Part shown: positions 32,434 to 40,952 of the stretch, piece by piece
Position numbering within the stretch: position 1 is the first letter of the stretch
How the letters are laid out: every line of letters starts with the position of its first letter
Assembly (NCBI GenBank): GCA_964508715.1
Contig: CAZDUX010000005.1
Coordinates: 1-64,000 of the forward strand
Source: JAKALX01 sp964508715
Lineage (GTDB): Bacteria > Chloroflexota > Dehalococcoidia > Tepidiformales > Tepidiformaceae
Reading direction: 5' to 3'
DNA length: 64,000 bases
Position numbers and translations under genes: made by a program
The notes under the pieces: model-generated
Told to the model about the DNA's origin: nothing
The model's input: the letters and a program-made list of their open reading frames with translations, nothing else
Database searches by the model: none

Positions 32434-33618
32434 ATGGTTTCGTTCGAACTGAACGACGAAGAGCGCATGGTCCAGCAGGTCGCTCATGACTTCGCAAAGA
32501 AAGAGATCCGCCCTGTTGCCGCCTACTACGACGAGCATGAGGAAGTGCCCTACGACCTCATCAAGAAGGCGGCTGCCATCGGTTTCGGCATCTCACGTGA
32601 AGGCTCTCTTCTTGACAGCGGCGGCTCCTCCCTCATCCCGAGCATCCTCGCTGAGGAACTCTCGTGGGGGTGTGCTGGTATCGCGCTCGCCATCAACTCC
32701 TCTGGCCTCGCCGCTGCCGCCATCAGCGCCACGGGCTCCCCGGAACAGCGGGAACAGTGGCTCGCTGCCATCGCTTCCGACGCGAACGAAGTGCATCTCG
32801 GCGCCATGTGCCTTACCGAACCCGATGCCGGCTCTGACGTTGCCAATATCCAGACGACCGCAACGCGCGATGGCGACGAATACATCCTCAACGGCGAAAA
32901 GCAGTTCATCACCAACGGCAATATCGCCGATGTCCATGTCGTCTTCGCGACCGAGGACCGCTCCAAGGGTTGGGCCGGCCTCGGAGCCTACATCGTTCCA
33001 CGGGGCACCCCTGGCCTCGAGGAAGGCACCACCTGGAAGAAGATGGGCATCCGCGCCAGTCACACTGCCAATGTCGTTCTCAACGAATGCCGTATCCCCG
33101 CCGAGTATAAGCTCGGCGCCGCCTCCAGGCCTGGCGGAAGCGGTGGTCCCGGCGCACTTGGAGCACTCATGACCCTCGAACGTACCCGGCCAGTCGTTGG
33201 CGCCTACGCGCTCGGCATTGGCCGTGCTGCGTACGAATATGCGCTCGATTATGCGAAGGGCCGCGTCCAGTTTGGCAAGTCCATCATCAAGAACCAGGGC
33301 GTCGGTTTCATGCTCGCGGATATGGCGATGGCCGTTGATTCCGCCCGCCTCATGGTCTGGCGTGCTGCCTGGATGGCCGGCGCCAACACCCCGTACCTGC
33401 AGGCCGAAGGCTCGATGGCCAAGTGCTTCGCCAGTGACATGGCCATGAAAGTCACCGTCGATGCTGTCCAGGTCCTCGGTGGCCAGGGCTACATGCGCGA
33501 ACACCCGGTCGAGAAATGGGTGCGTGATGCCAAGATCTTCCAGATCTTCGAAGGCACCAACCAGATTCAGCGCCTCGTGATCAGCCGCGCCCTCGAAGCC
33601 CTGCCACCACGAGGCTGA
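32434..33618 (+). CDS. Acyl-CoA dehydrogenase
   Basis: A 394-aa flavoprotein of standard length with GAGGAG nine bases before the ATG. Motifs: LTEPDAGSDVANIQT and EYILNGEKQFITNG (FAD/substrate loops), AYALGIGRAAYEYALDYAKGRVQFGKSI, QVLGGQGYMREHPVEKW, and the catalytic glutamate in IFEGTNQIQRLVISR. It oxidises acyl-CoA thioesters to enoyl-CoA and passes electrons to ETF. Chain-length preference cannot be judged. It converges on nagA with one base between the stops. Confidence 0.93.
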   Translation: MVSFELNDEERMVQQVAHDFAKKEIRPVAAYYDEHEEVPYDLIKKAAAIGFGISREGSLLDSGGSSLIPSILAEELSWGCAGIALAINSSGLAAAAISATGSPEQREQWLAAIASDANEVHLGAMCLTEPDAGSDVANIQTTATRDGDEYILNGEKQFITNGNIADVHVVFATEDRSKGWAGLGAYIVPRGTPGLEEGTTWKKMGIRASHTANVVLNECRIPAEYKLGAASRPGGSGGPGALGALMTLERTRPVVGAYALGIGRAAYEYALDYAKGRVQFGKSIIKNQGVGFMLADMAMAVDSARLMVWRAAWMAGANTPYLQAEGSMAKCFASDMAMKVTVDAVQVLGGQGYMREHPVEKWVRDAKIFQIFEGTNQIQRLVISRALEALPPRG

Positions 33619-33619
33619 A

Positions 33620-34807
33620 TCACCGCACTGCACCGCCGGGGGCGTTGGCCCCCTCACGCCTGTATGCCACCTCGCCGCGGCAGACCGTCGCCATTACCCG
33701 CAACTCGCCGTCGAGTACGACGAGGTCCGCCTCCATCCCGGGCACGATCGACCCTTTCCTGCTGGCGGCTCCTGCAACGCCCGCTGGATTTGCCGCACAC
33801 AGGCGGAATGCGGTCCCCACGTCAACACCCAGGTAAGCAACCACGTTCCGGAAGTGTTCGTCCATGGTCGCCACGCTCCCAACGATGGTCCCATCCGCTC
33901 GTACCGCTGCGTTCCCCTCGACGGAGACCGGGCGTCCTCCGAATGCTCCGGTCCCAACATTGGTCCCGGCGATCTGCAGGTTGTCTGTCACGACCACCAT
34001 GCGCTCCGGTCCCAGCGCTGAATATGCGAGCCGCAGCACCTCCGGAGCCACATGTGTGCCATCGCTGATCAACTCGCACGTGGCCCTGCCTTCGAGCAGT
34101 GCCGCGGCAATTGGCCCACCCTCACGCTGATGCAAGGGCCGCATGGCGTTGAACAGGTGTGTCACATGCCGGGCGCCTGCCTCGAATCCGCCTCGAACGT
34201 CATCGAACGTCCCGTCTGTATGCCCCAGTGCGGCCACGGCCCCGCTCGCCTCGATCGCATGAATCATCTCCAGCGCTCCCTCCCGCTCCGGAGCGAGCGT
34301 CACCTGCCGGATTCGACCTTCGGCGGCCGCCTGGTAGCGCGCGAACTCCTCCACAACAGGCTCGCGCAGATACCCTGAAGGGAACGCCCCCTTGCGCTGC
34401 GGGCTGATAAACGGCCCCTCGAGGTGGAACCCGAGTGCTTCCGCACCCTGGCCGGCCCCGATCGCCGGCGCCAGCCCTTTGAGGATCGCCTCCGTCTCCG
34501 TATCGTCACGCCCGACCGTACTCACCAGGAACGACGTGACGCCATTGCGCGGGGCCCACCGTGCATACGCTCGTACCGCGTCCGGGCTGCTCCCGAAGAA
34601 TGAATGCCCGCCCCCACCGTGGACGTGAATGTCGATGAATCCTGGTCCGACCGTCATCCCCGCTGCTTCGATCACTTCGGCATCCCCGGCATCGATGTCT
34701 GGTGCGACCGCGACAATTCGCCCGCCCTCGCACAACACGTCCATGCGTTCGCCACCGCCTGGCCGTGCAATCACGCCCCCGCGAACCAGTAGCCGGCGAA
34801 TCCCCAC
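33620..34807 (-). CDS. nagA: N-acetylglucosamine-6-phosphate deacetylase
   Basis: A 395-aa amidohydrolase starting with GTG. Metal and active-site motifs: GFIDIHVHGGGGHSFF, GFHLEGPFISPQRKGAF (metal glutamate), ALGHTDGTFD, THLFNAMRPLHQREGG and the aspartate region SVATMDEHFRNV. It removes acetate from GlcNAc-6-phosphate during amino-sugar recycling. It stands alone: no nagB or PTS gene is near. It is divergent from the LCP gene, with 70 bases between starts. Confidence 0.92.
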   Translation of the reverse strand: MGIRRLLVRGGVIARPGGGERMDVLCEGGRIVAVAPDIDAGDAEVIEAAGMTVGPGFIDIHVHGGGGHSFFGSSPDAVRAYARWAPRNGVTSFLVSTVGRDDTETEAILKGLAPAIGAGQGAEALGFHLEGPFISPQRKGAFPSGYLREPVVEEFARYQAAAEGRIRQVTLAPEREGALEMIHAIEASGAVAALGHTDGTFDDVRGGFEAGARHVTHLFNAMRPLHQREGGPIAAALLEGRATCELISDGTHVAPEVLRLAYSALGPERMVVVTDNLQIAGTNVGTGAFGGRPVSVEGNAAVRADGTIVGSVATMDEHFRNVVAYLGVDVGTAFRLCAANPAGVAGAASRKGSIVPGMEADLVVLDGELRVMATVCRGEVAYRREGANAPGGAVR

Positions 34808-34821
34808 CCTTTACCCCTTCC

Positions 34822-34851
34822 TTGACGCCTGCCGCTGCCCAATCCTACCGT
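34822..34851 (+). promoter_or_regulatory. Candidate promoter of the LCP-family gene
   Basis: TTGACG (34822-34827), an 18-base spacer and TACCGT (34846-34851). The -35 is good and the -10 weak. It lies in the nagA/LCP divergent gap and would give a leader of about 20 bases. Confidence 0.4.
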
Positions 34852-34877
34852 TGCCCGAGGTTCTCCCTGGGGGTTTC

Positions 34878-36215
34878 GTGGCTCGGCTTCGCTTCAACCG
34901 GCGGACCGGCCTTGCGGCGGCCATTATTGGCAGCGCGGCCATCGCCGTCTATCTCTCCCTGTTCACCTATACCCGTGTCGACGGCTATATCCTGCCCGGC
35001 AACGAGGTTCGCGTGCCCGTGGTCCCCGTCGTTGTTCCTGGCACGAATATTGGCGTCAACGTCTCCCTGCCGGGTGTCTCCTCTGCCGCTGATACACCCT
35101 GGACGCCTGCCTCGCGCATGAACATCCTCGTCCTGGGCCTCGATAAGCGGCCCGAAGATCGCGAGGACCAGCCCTCGCGCAGCGACACCATGTTCGTCGC
35201 CTCCATCGACAAGACAGCCGGCCGTGTCCAGATGCTTGCCATCCCTCGTGACCTCTGGGTCGATGTGCCCTACGGCAACGTCCCCGGTGATTGGGCCAAG
35301 GCCAAGGTCAACGCCGCCTATTCCTACGGTGTCTTCTACAAGTACCCCGGCGGCGGACCCGCTGCGGCCGTCGCGGCCGTCCAACACGACTTCAATGTCC
35401 GCATCGACCACTACGTCGTCATCGAATGGGGCGGCTTTGTCCAGCTCATCGATGCTCTTGGTGGCATCGATGTCGACGTCCCTGTCGATATCTCCGACTA
35501 CGGCACCGACGTCCTCGAGGTCTTCCCGAACCAAACCGTCAAAAAGGGCGTTCAGCACATGGATGGCAAGCAGGCCCTCGGGTACTCGCGCGTCCGCGTC
35601 GACGGCGACCTCAAGCGAATCGAACGCCAGCAACTCGTCATCAAGGCCGCCATCAACAAGACCGTTAGCCTTGGCCTCATCGCCCGCCTCCCCGAACTCT
35701 GGGATTCCTACCATGCCGCCATCAAGACCGATATCGATACCGGGCTGATCCCGGGCCTTGCGCTCCTTGCCCGCGGCCTCAACCTCGACAATATCGAGAC
35801 CTTCTCTCTCGGCTCCGCCACCTACTCCGGTGTCGCCGAAGACGGTGAACTCATCCTTCTTGGCAACAAGGACCAGGAATACGACATCCTCGACCGCTTC
35901 ATGGCTGACCCCAGGCTGCGCGACGAGCAACCCCACATCGGCATCCAGTACCCGCCCGGCGCCGAAGCGAGTGCCCGGCAGGCCCGTCGACACCTCATCG
36001 ACTACGGTGTCCCGGAAGCATGGATCCAGGTCATCAAGACCCCGTACGAAGGTGAGCCCGGCATCTACCAGGTCACCGACCGTCCGTACACTGCGGCCAA
36101 GCTCACCCAGCTTTTTGGCAACCTCCGGCTCCTTCGGCTCGACCCGTCGGCCGCTCCCGGTGGAATCGACGTGCTCCTGCGCCTCACCGATACCCTGGAG
36201 ATCAAGAAACCCTGA
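34878..36215 (+). CDS. LytR-CpsA-Psr (LCP) family cell-wall ligase
   Basis: 445 aa from the GTG at 34878, where a basic MARLRFNRR leader precedes the membrane helix (about 12-32). The longer frame from 34629 would run back across nagA. The LCP core has MNILVLGLDKRPED, PSRSDTMFVASIDK, LAIPRDLWVDVP, the conserved VIEWGGFVQLIDALGGIDVDVP, and arginines in YSRVRVDGDLKRIERQQ. The C-terminal 110 residues look like an LytR_C-type domain. LCP enzymes attach polymers such as teichoic acids or glycans to peptidoglycan or lipid carriers outside the membrane. Confidence 0.9.
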   Translation: MARLRFNRRTGLAAAIIGSAAIAVYLSLFTYTRVDGYILPGNEVRVPVVPVVVPGTNIGVNVSLPGVSSAADTPWTPASRMNILVLGLDKRPEDREDQPSRSDTMFVASIDKTAGRVQMLAIPRDLWVDVPYGNVPGDWAKAKVNAAYSYGVFYKYPGGGPAAAVAAVQHDFNVRIDHYVVIEWGGFVQLIDALGGIDVDVPVDISDYGTDVLEVFPNQTVKKGVQHMDGKQALGYSRVRVDGDLKRIERQQLVIKAAINKTVSLGLIARLPELWDSYHAAIKTDIDTGLIPGLALLARGLNLDNIETFSLGSATYSGVAEDGELILLGNKDQEYDILDRFMADPRLRDEQPHIGIQYPPGAEASARQARRHLIDYGVPEAWIQVIKTPYEGEPGIYQVTDRPYTAAKLTQLFGNLRLLRLDPSAAPGGIDVLLRLTDTLEIKKP

Positions 36216-36221
36216 GCGCCG

Positions 36222-36443
36222 CTACACCCCTGGTGAAGGTGGTTCATCGGGCGTTGTTGCCAGCAGCCGCCCCAACACGCCGACCGCTCCCAATCCGCCA
36301 ATCGTGACCATGGCCGCTGGCAATGCGGCGGCCCAGTAACTTCGCCGTGCCAATGCCAGCAGGTACACGGCGGCACCGGCAGCGGCCGCGAGTACCATCA
36401 CCTGCCCGTAGCGCCGCGCGATCTCCGGATCTCGTTCATTCAT
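36222..36443 (-). CDS. Small two-helix membrane protein, unknown function
   Basis: 73 aa from the ATG at 36443; an in-frame start at 36611 would add a low-complexity stretch. After a charged MNERDPEIARRYG leader there are two hydrophobic helices (about 14-29 and 34-54), then a short polar tail. No family is recognised. It ends seven bases from the LCP stop on the opposite strand. Confidence 0.55.
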   Translation of the reverse strand: MNERDPEIARRYGQVMVLAAAAGAAVYLLALARRSYWAAALPAAMVTIGGLGAVGVLGRLLATTPDEPPSPGV

Positions 36444-36605
36444 CAGCCCCTTATAGCAGCGAACTCCGCCATTCGCATCATCCCTCAGCAGGAACGAACG
36501 CGGCTTCGTTCTGCTCCAGGCCCCACCGTCCGCGTCCCGGGCACCTCGTGCTCGGGACACGGGCCGAGCTGGAATCCGTGGCATGCCCGATACTCCGCCG
36601 GCATT

Positions 36606-36644
36606 GATCAAGAAAAGGCCCGCACGGCGCGGGCCTCCTTGATC
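36606..36644 (-). terminator. Terminator of the cupredoxin gene
   Basis: Stem AGGCCCGC/GCGGGCCT (36616-36636) within an outer GATCAAG/CTTGATC pair. On the minus strand it is followed by TTTTCTT, 21 bases after the cupredoxin stop. Confidence 0.85.
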
Positions 36645-36664
36645 CTCGGGCTACCCGGGGCAGC

Positions 36665-37072
36665 CTACTGGACTGTGATCGTCGCGTTCATCTGCGGGTG
36701 ATAGTCGCATGTCACCTTGAACTCACCCGCCTTCGTTGCTGTCCAGATGAACGTGTCGCCCTTCTTCATGTTCCCGGAGAGGTTCTTCCCGTCCACGTCG
36801 AACGTATGCAGCGCCGATTCGCTGTTCTTCACCAGGATCTTGTCGCCAACCTTCACTGTCACCTTCGACGGCTTGAACGCGAGGTTGTCCTGGTCGATCT
36901 CAGCCGCGGTCGTACCGTTCGCGGCAGTGCCGTTCGCAGCCGGCGCGCTTGCCGTTACCGTCGTCGCCGGCTTGCTCGTGTTGTCGTCGCCGCCGCAGGC
37001 ACTGGCGACTCCCGCCAGCATCAAGACCGCCGGCGCGAGCAGCAGTGCGGAGCGAAGCTTCGCATGGACCAT
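36665..37072 (-). CDS. Cupredoxin-domain lipoprotein (type I copper)
   Basis: 135 aa from the ATG at 37072, which has a strong GAGGAGGGG upstream. A signal peptide ends in the lipobox LAGVASAC (lipidated cysteine C26), followed by an Ala/Thr-rich linker. The copper fold has ligands H89 (ALHTF), C122, H125 and M128 (CDYHPQM), the complete type I set of plastocyanin/azurin-like proteins. It is probably a blue-copper electron carrier on the outer face of the membrane; no redox partner is adjacent. A T-rich terminator follows, and operator-like repeats lie about 75-115 bases upstream. Confidence 0.88.
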   Translation of the reverse strand: MVHAKLRSALLLAPAVLMLAGVASACGGDDNTSKPATTVTASAPAANGTAANGTTAAEIDQDNLAFKPSKVTVKVGDKILVKNSESALHTFDVDGKNLSGNMKKGDTFIWTATKAGEFKVTCDYHPQMNATITVQ

Positions 37073-37145
37073 CTGGATTCCCCTCCTCAGGCATTGCCCG
37101 ATTGATCTATCTGTCACAAGTGTGCCGCATAGGATTATCTCGATC

Positions 37146-37185
37146 ATTAGGGCTACCTAATATCATCAAACTCCTAATACCATCA
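37146..37185. promoter_or_regulatory. Operator-like repeats upstream of the cupredoxin gene
   Basis: ATTAGG-GCTA-CCTAAT (37146-37161) is a perfect inverted repeat. Its right half extends into CCTAATATCATCA, which recurs 17 bases later as CCTAATACCATCA (37173-37185). The two near-identical 13-mers and the palindrome, in an AT-rich patch, look like a regulator binding array. The gene at 37356 is divergent, so either could be controlled. Confidence 0.55.
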
Positions 37186-37355
37186 TCGATTACAGCTATC
37201 AACAGACCGGAACAGTCAACCAGGCCCCCGGCGATGGAGGGCCCCATAGCCCCTGGAACGCGGGTCCCGCCAATCGCGTCTTCAGGGTTCCCCCCGATGA
37301 ACCGGCCGGACAAACCGCGCCGATACTTGACTCACTCCAGCCCGGAGGCGGAACG

Positions 37356-37631
37356 ATGCTCGTGACCGGCGATGTGAAGTGCCTGCACTGCGGGTACATC
37401 AGTGGAAAATGGGTTGGCCCGGGCGGCGCCCCGATCATCGAGAACGGCTTCACGCCGGGCACCCCTCGTGCTACTCCAGATGATCCGGCAGCCGCTGTGC
37501 GGTGCATGCGCTGTGACGGCCCGGTCTTTCTCGATGATGTCGGCCCTGTCATCTCCGGCTACCGGCTCCGTCGGATCCAGCGTCTCCGTGCCCAGGTAGC
37601 CGCCTTCGAACGGAAGCGCCCCGCTGCCTGA
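37356..37631 (+). CDS. Small zinc-ribbon-like protein, unknown function
   Basis: A 91-aa protein with GGAGGCGGA before the ATG. It has two CxxC knuckles, CLHC near residue 9 and CMRC near residue 50, which could bind one zinc ion. A basic C-terminal helix (RLRRIQRLRAQVAAFERKR) suggests nucleic-acid or protein contact. No family is recognised. It converges on the lipoprotein gene and is divergent from the cupredoxin gene. Confidence 0.65.
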   Translation: MLVTGDVKCLHCGYISGKWVGPGGAPIIENGFTPGTPRATPDDPAAAVRCMRCDGPVFLDDVGPVISGYRLRRIQRLRAQVAAFERKRPAA

Positions 37632-37663
37632 ATCCCTGCGTCCGGCCTGACTGGCCGCCGGCG

Positions 37664-38908
37664 CTAGAGCGGGCAGACGTCTTTCGGCTGTATTGCCGGC
37701 AGGTTGGCGTACCCGTAGTCGAATACCTCTCGCAGGTGCGCCGGGTTATCAGCCGATGCATTCGTTATCGAAAGGTAGGCCGTCGCCGCCGCACACCCGG
37801 CCGTCACCGTCCCGCGGTCCAGCAGCCCATTCCGGAAGCGCTCCGCTGCGAACCGGAAGAGCGCATCCTTCGCATCGAGGATCGTCGCGTCGATGGCGGC
37901 GGTCGCGTCGGCGCCGCTTGCCGCGGTTGCCACCGCGATCCGGAACAGCGCATAGCTCTCGAGTCCCGCTCGCCCATCGATGTTCCTGGTTTCCTTCTGC
38001 CAGTCCCTCAGCTTCGGGTCCGCCAGGGCTGATTTGTACGCGGCAATCGCCCCCGTGAAGTCCCCTGCATTGAATTGCGCGTCCGCATCTCGGATCGCGT
38101 GGTACAGGTACACCGGCGGGTCTGCCTGCACGCTCTTGCGGCTGAACCGGTGCCCGTTGAACGCATAGGTCACCGTGCTTGCCCGTGTCGGCCCCGCGCC
38201 CGGCGAGTTCACCAACCCGCCGTGAGTGACCAACTCGGGTTCCTTTGCATCCGCCGAGAACCCCACCCGGTCGAGGTTCGTCACCGAGTCCTCCGGGCCG
38301 ATGTCTCGCCACGCAGTGCCATCCCACATCTCGATGTGCACCTGGTACGAACAACTCGTCGCTCCGCAGCTTGCACTCAAGATCGAGAGCTCCATGCGCT
38401 TCGAGTCGCCCGTACGGTTCGCCACCGTGAAGAACTCCTGCCCCATCCGCGAAGCGTCAGCGTCTCCTTCGAACCGCAGCCGCTCGAGTGCCGCCCTTGG
38501 ATTCGAGCGCATCACGAATACGGCCGCCGGGTAGCTCGAAGCACCACCACCCTTGAACGGTACGAGGTATGCGTTGTCGGCAGTCCCGTCTCCGTCGAGG
38601 TCGCCGGTTGCACACCGAACCTTCCAGAGTGTCCGCAGCCGTTCCGGGCACGCCTCGCCTGATGCCCGCAGTTCACTCTCGAGCCCCGACTGCGCTGCCT
38701 GCCAGTCCTCCGGTCCACTCGCGAGCACGTCTGGTGTGGGGGTTGCTACCGGAGAAACATCCGCAGTCTCGATATTGGAGCTTGCCGTCGCCGCGGTTGT
38801 CCCCGTTCCGCCCGCACTCGACCCGCACGCCGCTGCAAGGACGGCGAGACCGGCGAGGAGAGCGGCTCCTGCCGCTATTTTTTCACCAGGTAGTCTTCTG
38901 CCGCCCAT
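37664..38908 (-). CDS. Large lipoprotein, unknown function
   Basis: A 414-aa protein. The signal peptide ends in the lipobox LAVLAAAC (residue 28), followed by a Thr/Ala/Pro linker. The body contains DLDGDGTADNAYLV, resembling an FG-GAP/EF-hand-like calcium or VCBS-type loop, and a later helical segment (FTGAIAAYKSALADPKLRDWQKE) like a tetratricopeptide unit. Paired cysteines (SASCGATSCSY) hint at an extracellular disulfide. Its start overlaps the end of the RING-SH3 gene by 34 bases, so the two are translationally coupled and likely work together at the cell surface. Confidence 0.7.
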   Translation of the reverse strand: MGGRRLPGEKIAAGAALLAGLAVLAAACGSSAGGTGTTAATASSNIETADVSPVATPTPDVLASGPEDWQAAQSGLESELRASGEACPERLRTLWKVRCATGDLDGDGTADNAYLVPFKGGGASSYPAAVFVMRSNPRAALERLRFEGDADASRMGQEFFTVANRTGDSKRMELSILSASCGATSCSYQVHIEMWDGTAWRDIGPEDSVTNLDRVGFSADAKEPELVTHGGLVNSPGAGPTRASTVTYAFNGHRFSRKSVQADPPVYLYHAIRDADAQFNAGDFTGAIAAYKSALADPKLRDWQKETRNIDGRAGLESYALFRIAVATAASGADATAAIDATILDAKDALFRFAAERFRNGLLDRGTVTAGCAAATAYLSITNASADNPAHLREVFDYGYANLPAIQPKDVCPL

Positions 38909-39873
38909 CCCTCACCCAGCTTCGTGCTCACGTTCCACCACTGCAGGCCGTTCGCACCTTCTGGCCCGCCAACCACTGTCACTTCCTCCCCGTCTTTCAG
39001 GCACACGATTGCGGGGTTGTTCGTGCCTGCACTGGTCCGCACGTTCAGGCAGTCGCCCGCGCCTGTCACCACGGCAACGTCCTTTGGATTGAACTTCGTT
39101 GATGTCCCTGACCCTCGTGCCGGCGAAGGTGACGCTGGCACCGCCGTCATGCTTGCCGTCGCCGACGGTTGAGCCGTGACGGTCGCGGTTGGTGTCGCTT
39201 CGGGAGTGGGAGTCGCCGCCGGCGCCGCCGCGTCGTCGCCACCGAATAATCGGTCCGACGTCCAGATCACCCCGAGCGCGACAACCACAGCGAGTGCTAC
39301 CGCAACCGGGATGTACCAGAACGCCAGGATGCTGGGCCGCCCGTAGACTTTCGGCATCGGCTTCGGTTGATGCTCGCCCTCTGGAGGCACGTACCGCCGT
39401 GGTGGGGAGGGCGGGCGCACCACCACCGGCTCGCGCTCCCGGCGTGCCTGCGGTGGCACCGGGTTCGCACCGATCACGGGCCACTCCGCCGGGGCGCCCC
39501 CGATGACCGGCTCTGCTGCTGGCGGCCGGGGCGTCCCTTCCCCGATCACTGGCTCGTCGATGACCGGAGCCGGGGCCTGCGCCATCTGCGGCCGTACCAC
39601 CGGACGGGGTGCTGCCGCTTCGTTCGTCGCAATCGGCGCGACGCGTGTTCCCTCGCCCGGGTGTGGCGCCGGGTCGCCCATGTGCCGGGTGACGGTGAAT
39701 GCCTGGGCGATCGGTACGGAGCGGTGGGTCGACTTCGTCGCGCATCCGCTGTTCGTGACCCAGCAACCGGGGTGGTGCATCACCCCGCAGCCTTCGCAGC
39801 GAAGGACGGCTTCGCCTTCCACGAAGGCGCGGTTGCAAAGTGGACAGAACCGCTGTTGATCCGTCAAAGGCAT
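38875..39873 (-). CDS. Prokaryotic RING-finger membrane protein with C-terminal SH3-like domain
   Basis: A 332-aa protein. Residues 8-46 form a RING-like zinc finger (C10, C13, C26, C29, H34, C37, C44; CEGCGVMHHPGCW), like the known prokaryotic RING family 1. A proline-rich cytoplasmic stretch follows with repeated EPVIG/PVIG units (about 105-135), then one membrane helix (about 184-206), a Thr/Pro linker and a bacterial SH3-like domain ending in WAAEDYLVKK, with C-L-N-V-R and I-V-C-L cysteines that could pair. The layout places the finger inside and the SH3 outside. It may link a cytosolic partner to the cell wall (inference). Confidence 0.75.
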   Translation of the reverse strand: MPLTDQQRFCPLCNRAFVEGEAVLRCEGCGVMHHPGCWVTNSGCATKSTHRSVPIAQAFTVTRHMGDPAPHPGEGTRVAPIATNEAAAPRPVVRPQMAQAPAPVIDEPVIGEGTPRPPAAEPVIGGAPAEWPVIGANPVPPQARREREPVVVRPPSPPRRYVPPEGEHQPKPMPKVYGRPSILAFWYIPVAVALAVVVALGVIWTSDRLFGGDDAAAPAATPTPEATPTATVTAQPSATASMTAVPASPSPARGSGTSTKFNPKDVAVVTGAGDCLNVRTSAGTNNPAIVCLKDGEEVTVVGGPEGANGLQWWNVSTKLGEGWAAEDYLVKK

Positions 39874-39970
39874 CTTCCGGGGCGCACCTCAGTATTGAGC
39901 GGCCAACATCCATCATCAACCCTGACGTTCGTTCCTCCGGAAAGGTTCCGCGAAATCCCCTGCCCCGCTC

Positions 39971-40891
39971 TCATCCTGGGCCGCGGCCGCACAACTCATC
40001 GATCGCCCCTCGCACGGGTAACGATGCAGCCGCTCCAGCCTTCGTCACCGCTAACGCCCCGGCGGCACTCGCGAACCGCACTGCCTCGGTGAGTTCCATC
40101 CGTTCGCAAAGACCAACCGCCAGGGCCCCGCAGAATGCATCTCCGGCTCCCACACTGTCGAGCGCCTCCACATCAAATGCCGGGATGAACAGGCGCTCCT
40201 CCTGCGTTGCCACGATCGCCCCCTCGGTGCCGAGGGTTACGATTGCCACGGCTGGGCCTTTTGCCAGTAAAGCCAGGGCCTCGGCCGCGTGGTCCCCGCC
40301 GCACTCGGGTGCGAGTGCTGCCGCTTCCACCTCGTTCGCGACTACCACATGCGCCCGGCGGAAGACATCGGCCCGATGTGGTGCGATCGGCGCCGGGTTG
40401 AGGATGACGCGAACCCCTGCCTCCCTTGCGAGCTGCATCGCCACCTCGATCGCTTCCATGTTTATCTCGAATTGCGCGAGCAACACATCGACCGATGTCA
40501 GCACCGCCTGTGCGGCCATGATCTCCACCGGGCTCATCCGGAGGTTCGCCTGCGGGACGGCGATGATGCTGTTAGTTCCATCGTCGAACACGATCGGTAC
40601 TGCTACGCCGGTCCCTGCCCCGGCATCCAGGCTCACGAACCGGCAGTTGACGCGGTCGTGCTCGAGCGTCCGGACGATCTCCTCGCCAAACGGGTCCGCA
40701 CCCACCCGCCCGATCATGTGGACTTCGCTCGCACCCGCCCGTGCCGCGGCGATCGCCTGGTTCCCGCCCTTGCCGCCAACGAACGTCGCGAAGCTGCGGC
40801 CGATGAGTGATTCCCCGGCCAGCGGCAGCCGTGGCGCTCGCACCACGAGGTCCATCATCAGGCTGCCAACAACCGCGACCCGTCCACTCAT
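39971..40891 (-). CDS. rbsK: Ribokinase/PfkB family sugar kinase
   Basis: 306 aa from the ATG at 40891; the frame to 40987 would add an atypical basic leader. It has the N-terminal VVGSLMMDLVVR, the GGKGGNQAIAAARAG substrate site typical of ribokinase, and the C-terminal DSVGAGDAFCGALAVGL with the catalytic aspartate and anion hole. Ribose phosphorylation is the likely reaction, though PfkB members vary. No ribose transporter is near. It is divergent from the flavin reductase gene with 61 bases between starts. Confidence 0.85.
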   Translation of the reverse strand: MSGRVAVVGSLMMDLVVRAPRLPLAGESLIGRSFATFVGGKGGNQAIAAARAGASEVHMIGRVGADPFGEEIVRTLEHDRVNCRFVSLDAGAGTGVAVPIVFDDGTNSIIAVPQANLRMSPVEIMAAQAVLTSVDVLLAQFEINMEAIEVAMQLAREAGVRVILNPAPIAPHRADVFRRAHVVVANEVEAAALAPECGGDHAAEALALLAKGPAVAIVTLGTEGAIVATQEERLFIPAFDVEALDSVGAGDAFCGALAVGLCERMELTEAVRFASAAGALAVTKAGAAASLPVRGAIDELCGRGPG

Positions 40892-40952
40892 CGCCGCGAC
40901 ACGATACCAGCCCCGCTGTTTCGAGACTCGGCGCCGGCGTAGGCTACCGCCT

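Noticed and set aside
31831..32538. 235-aa minus-strand frame in the non-coding island
   Set aside because: It overlaps the acyl-CoA dehydrogenase start, lacks the native codon pattern, and shows no domain.
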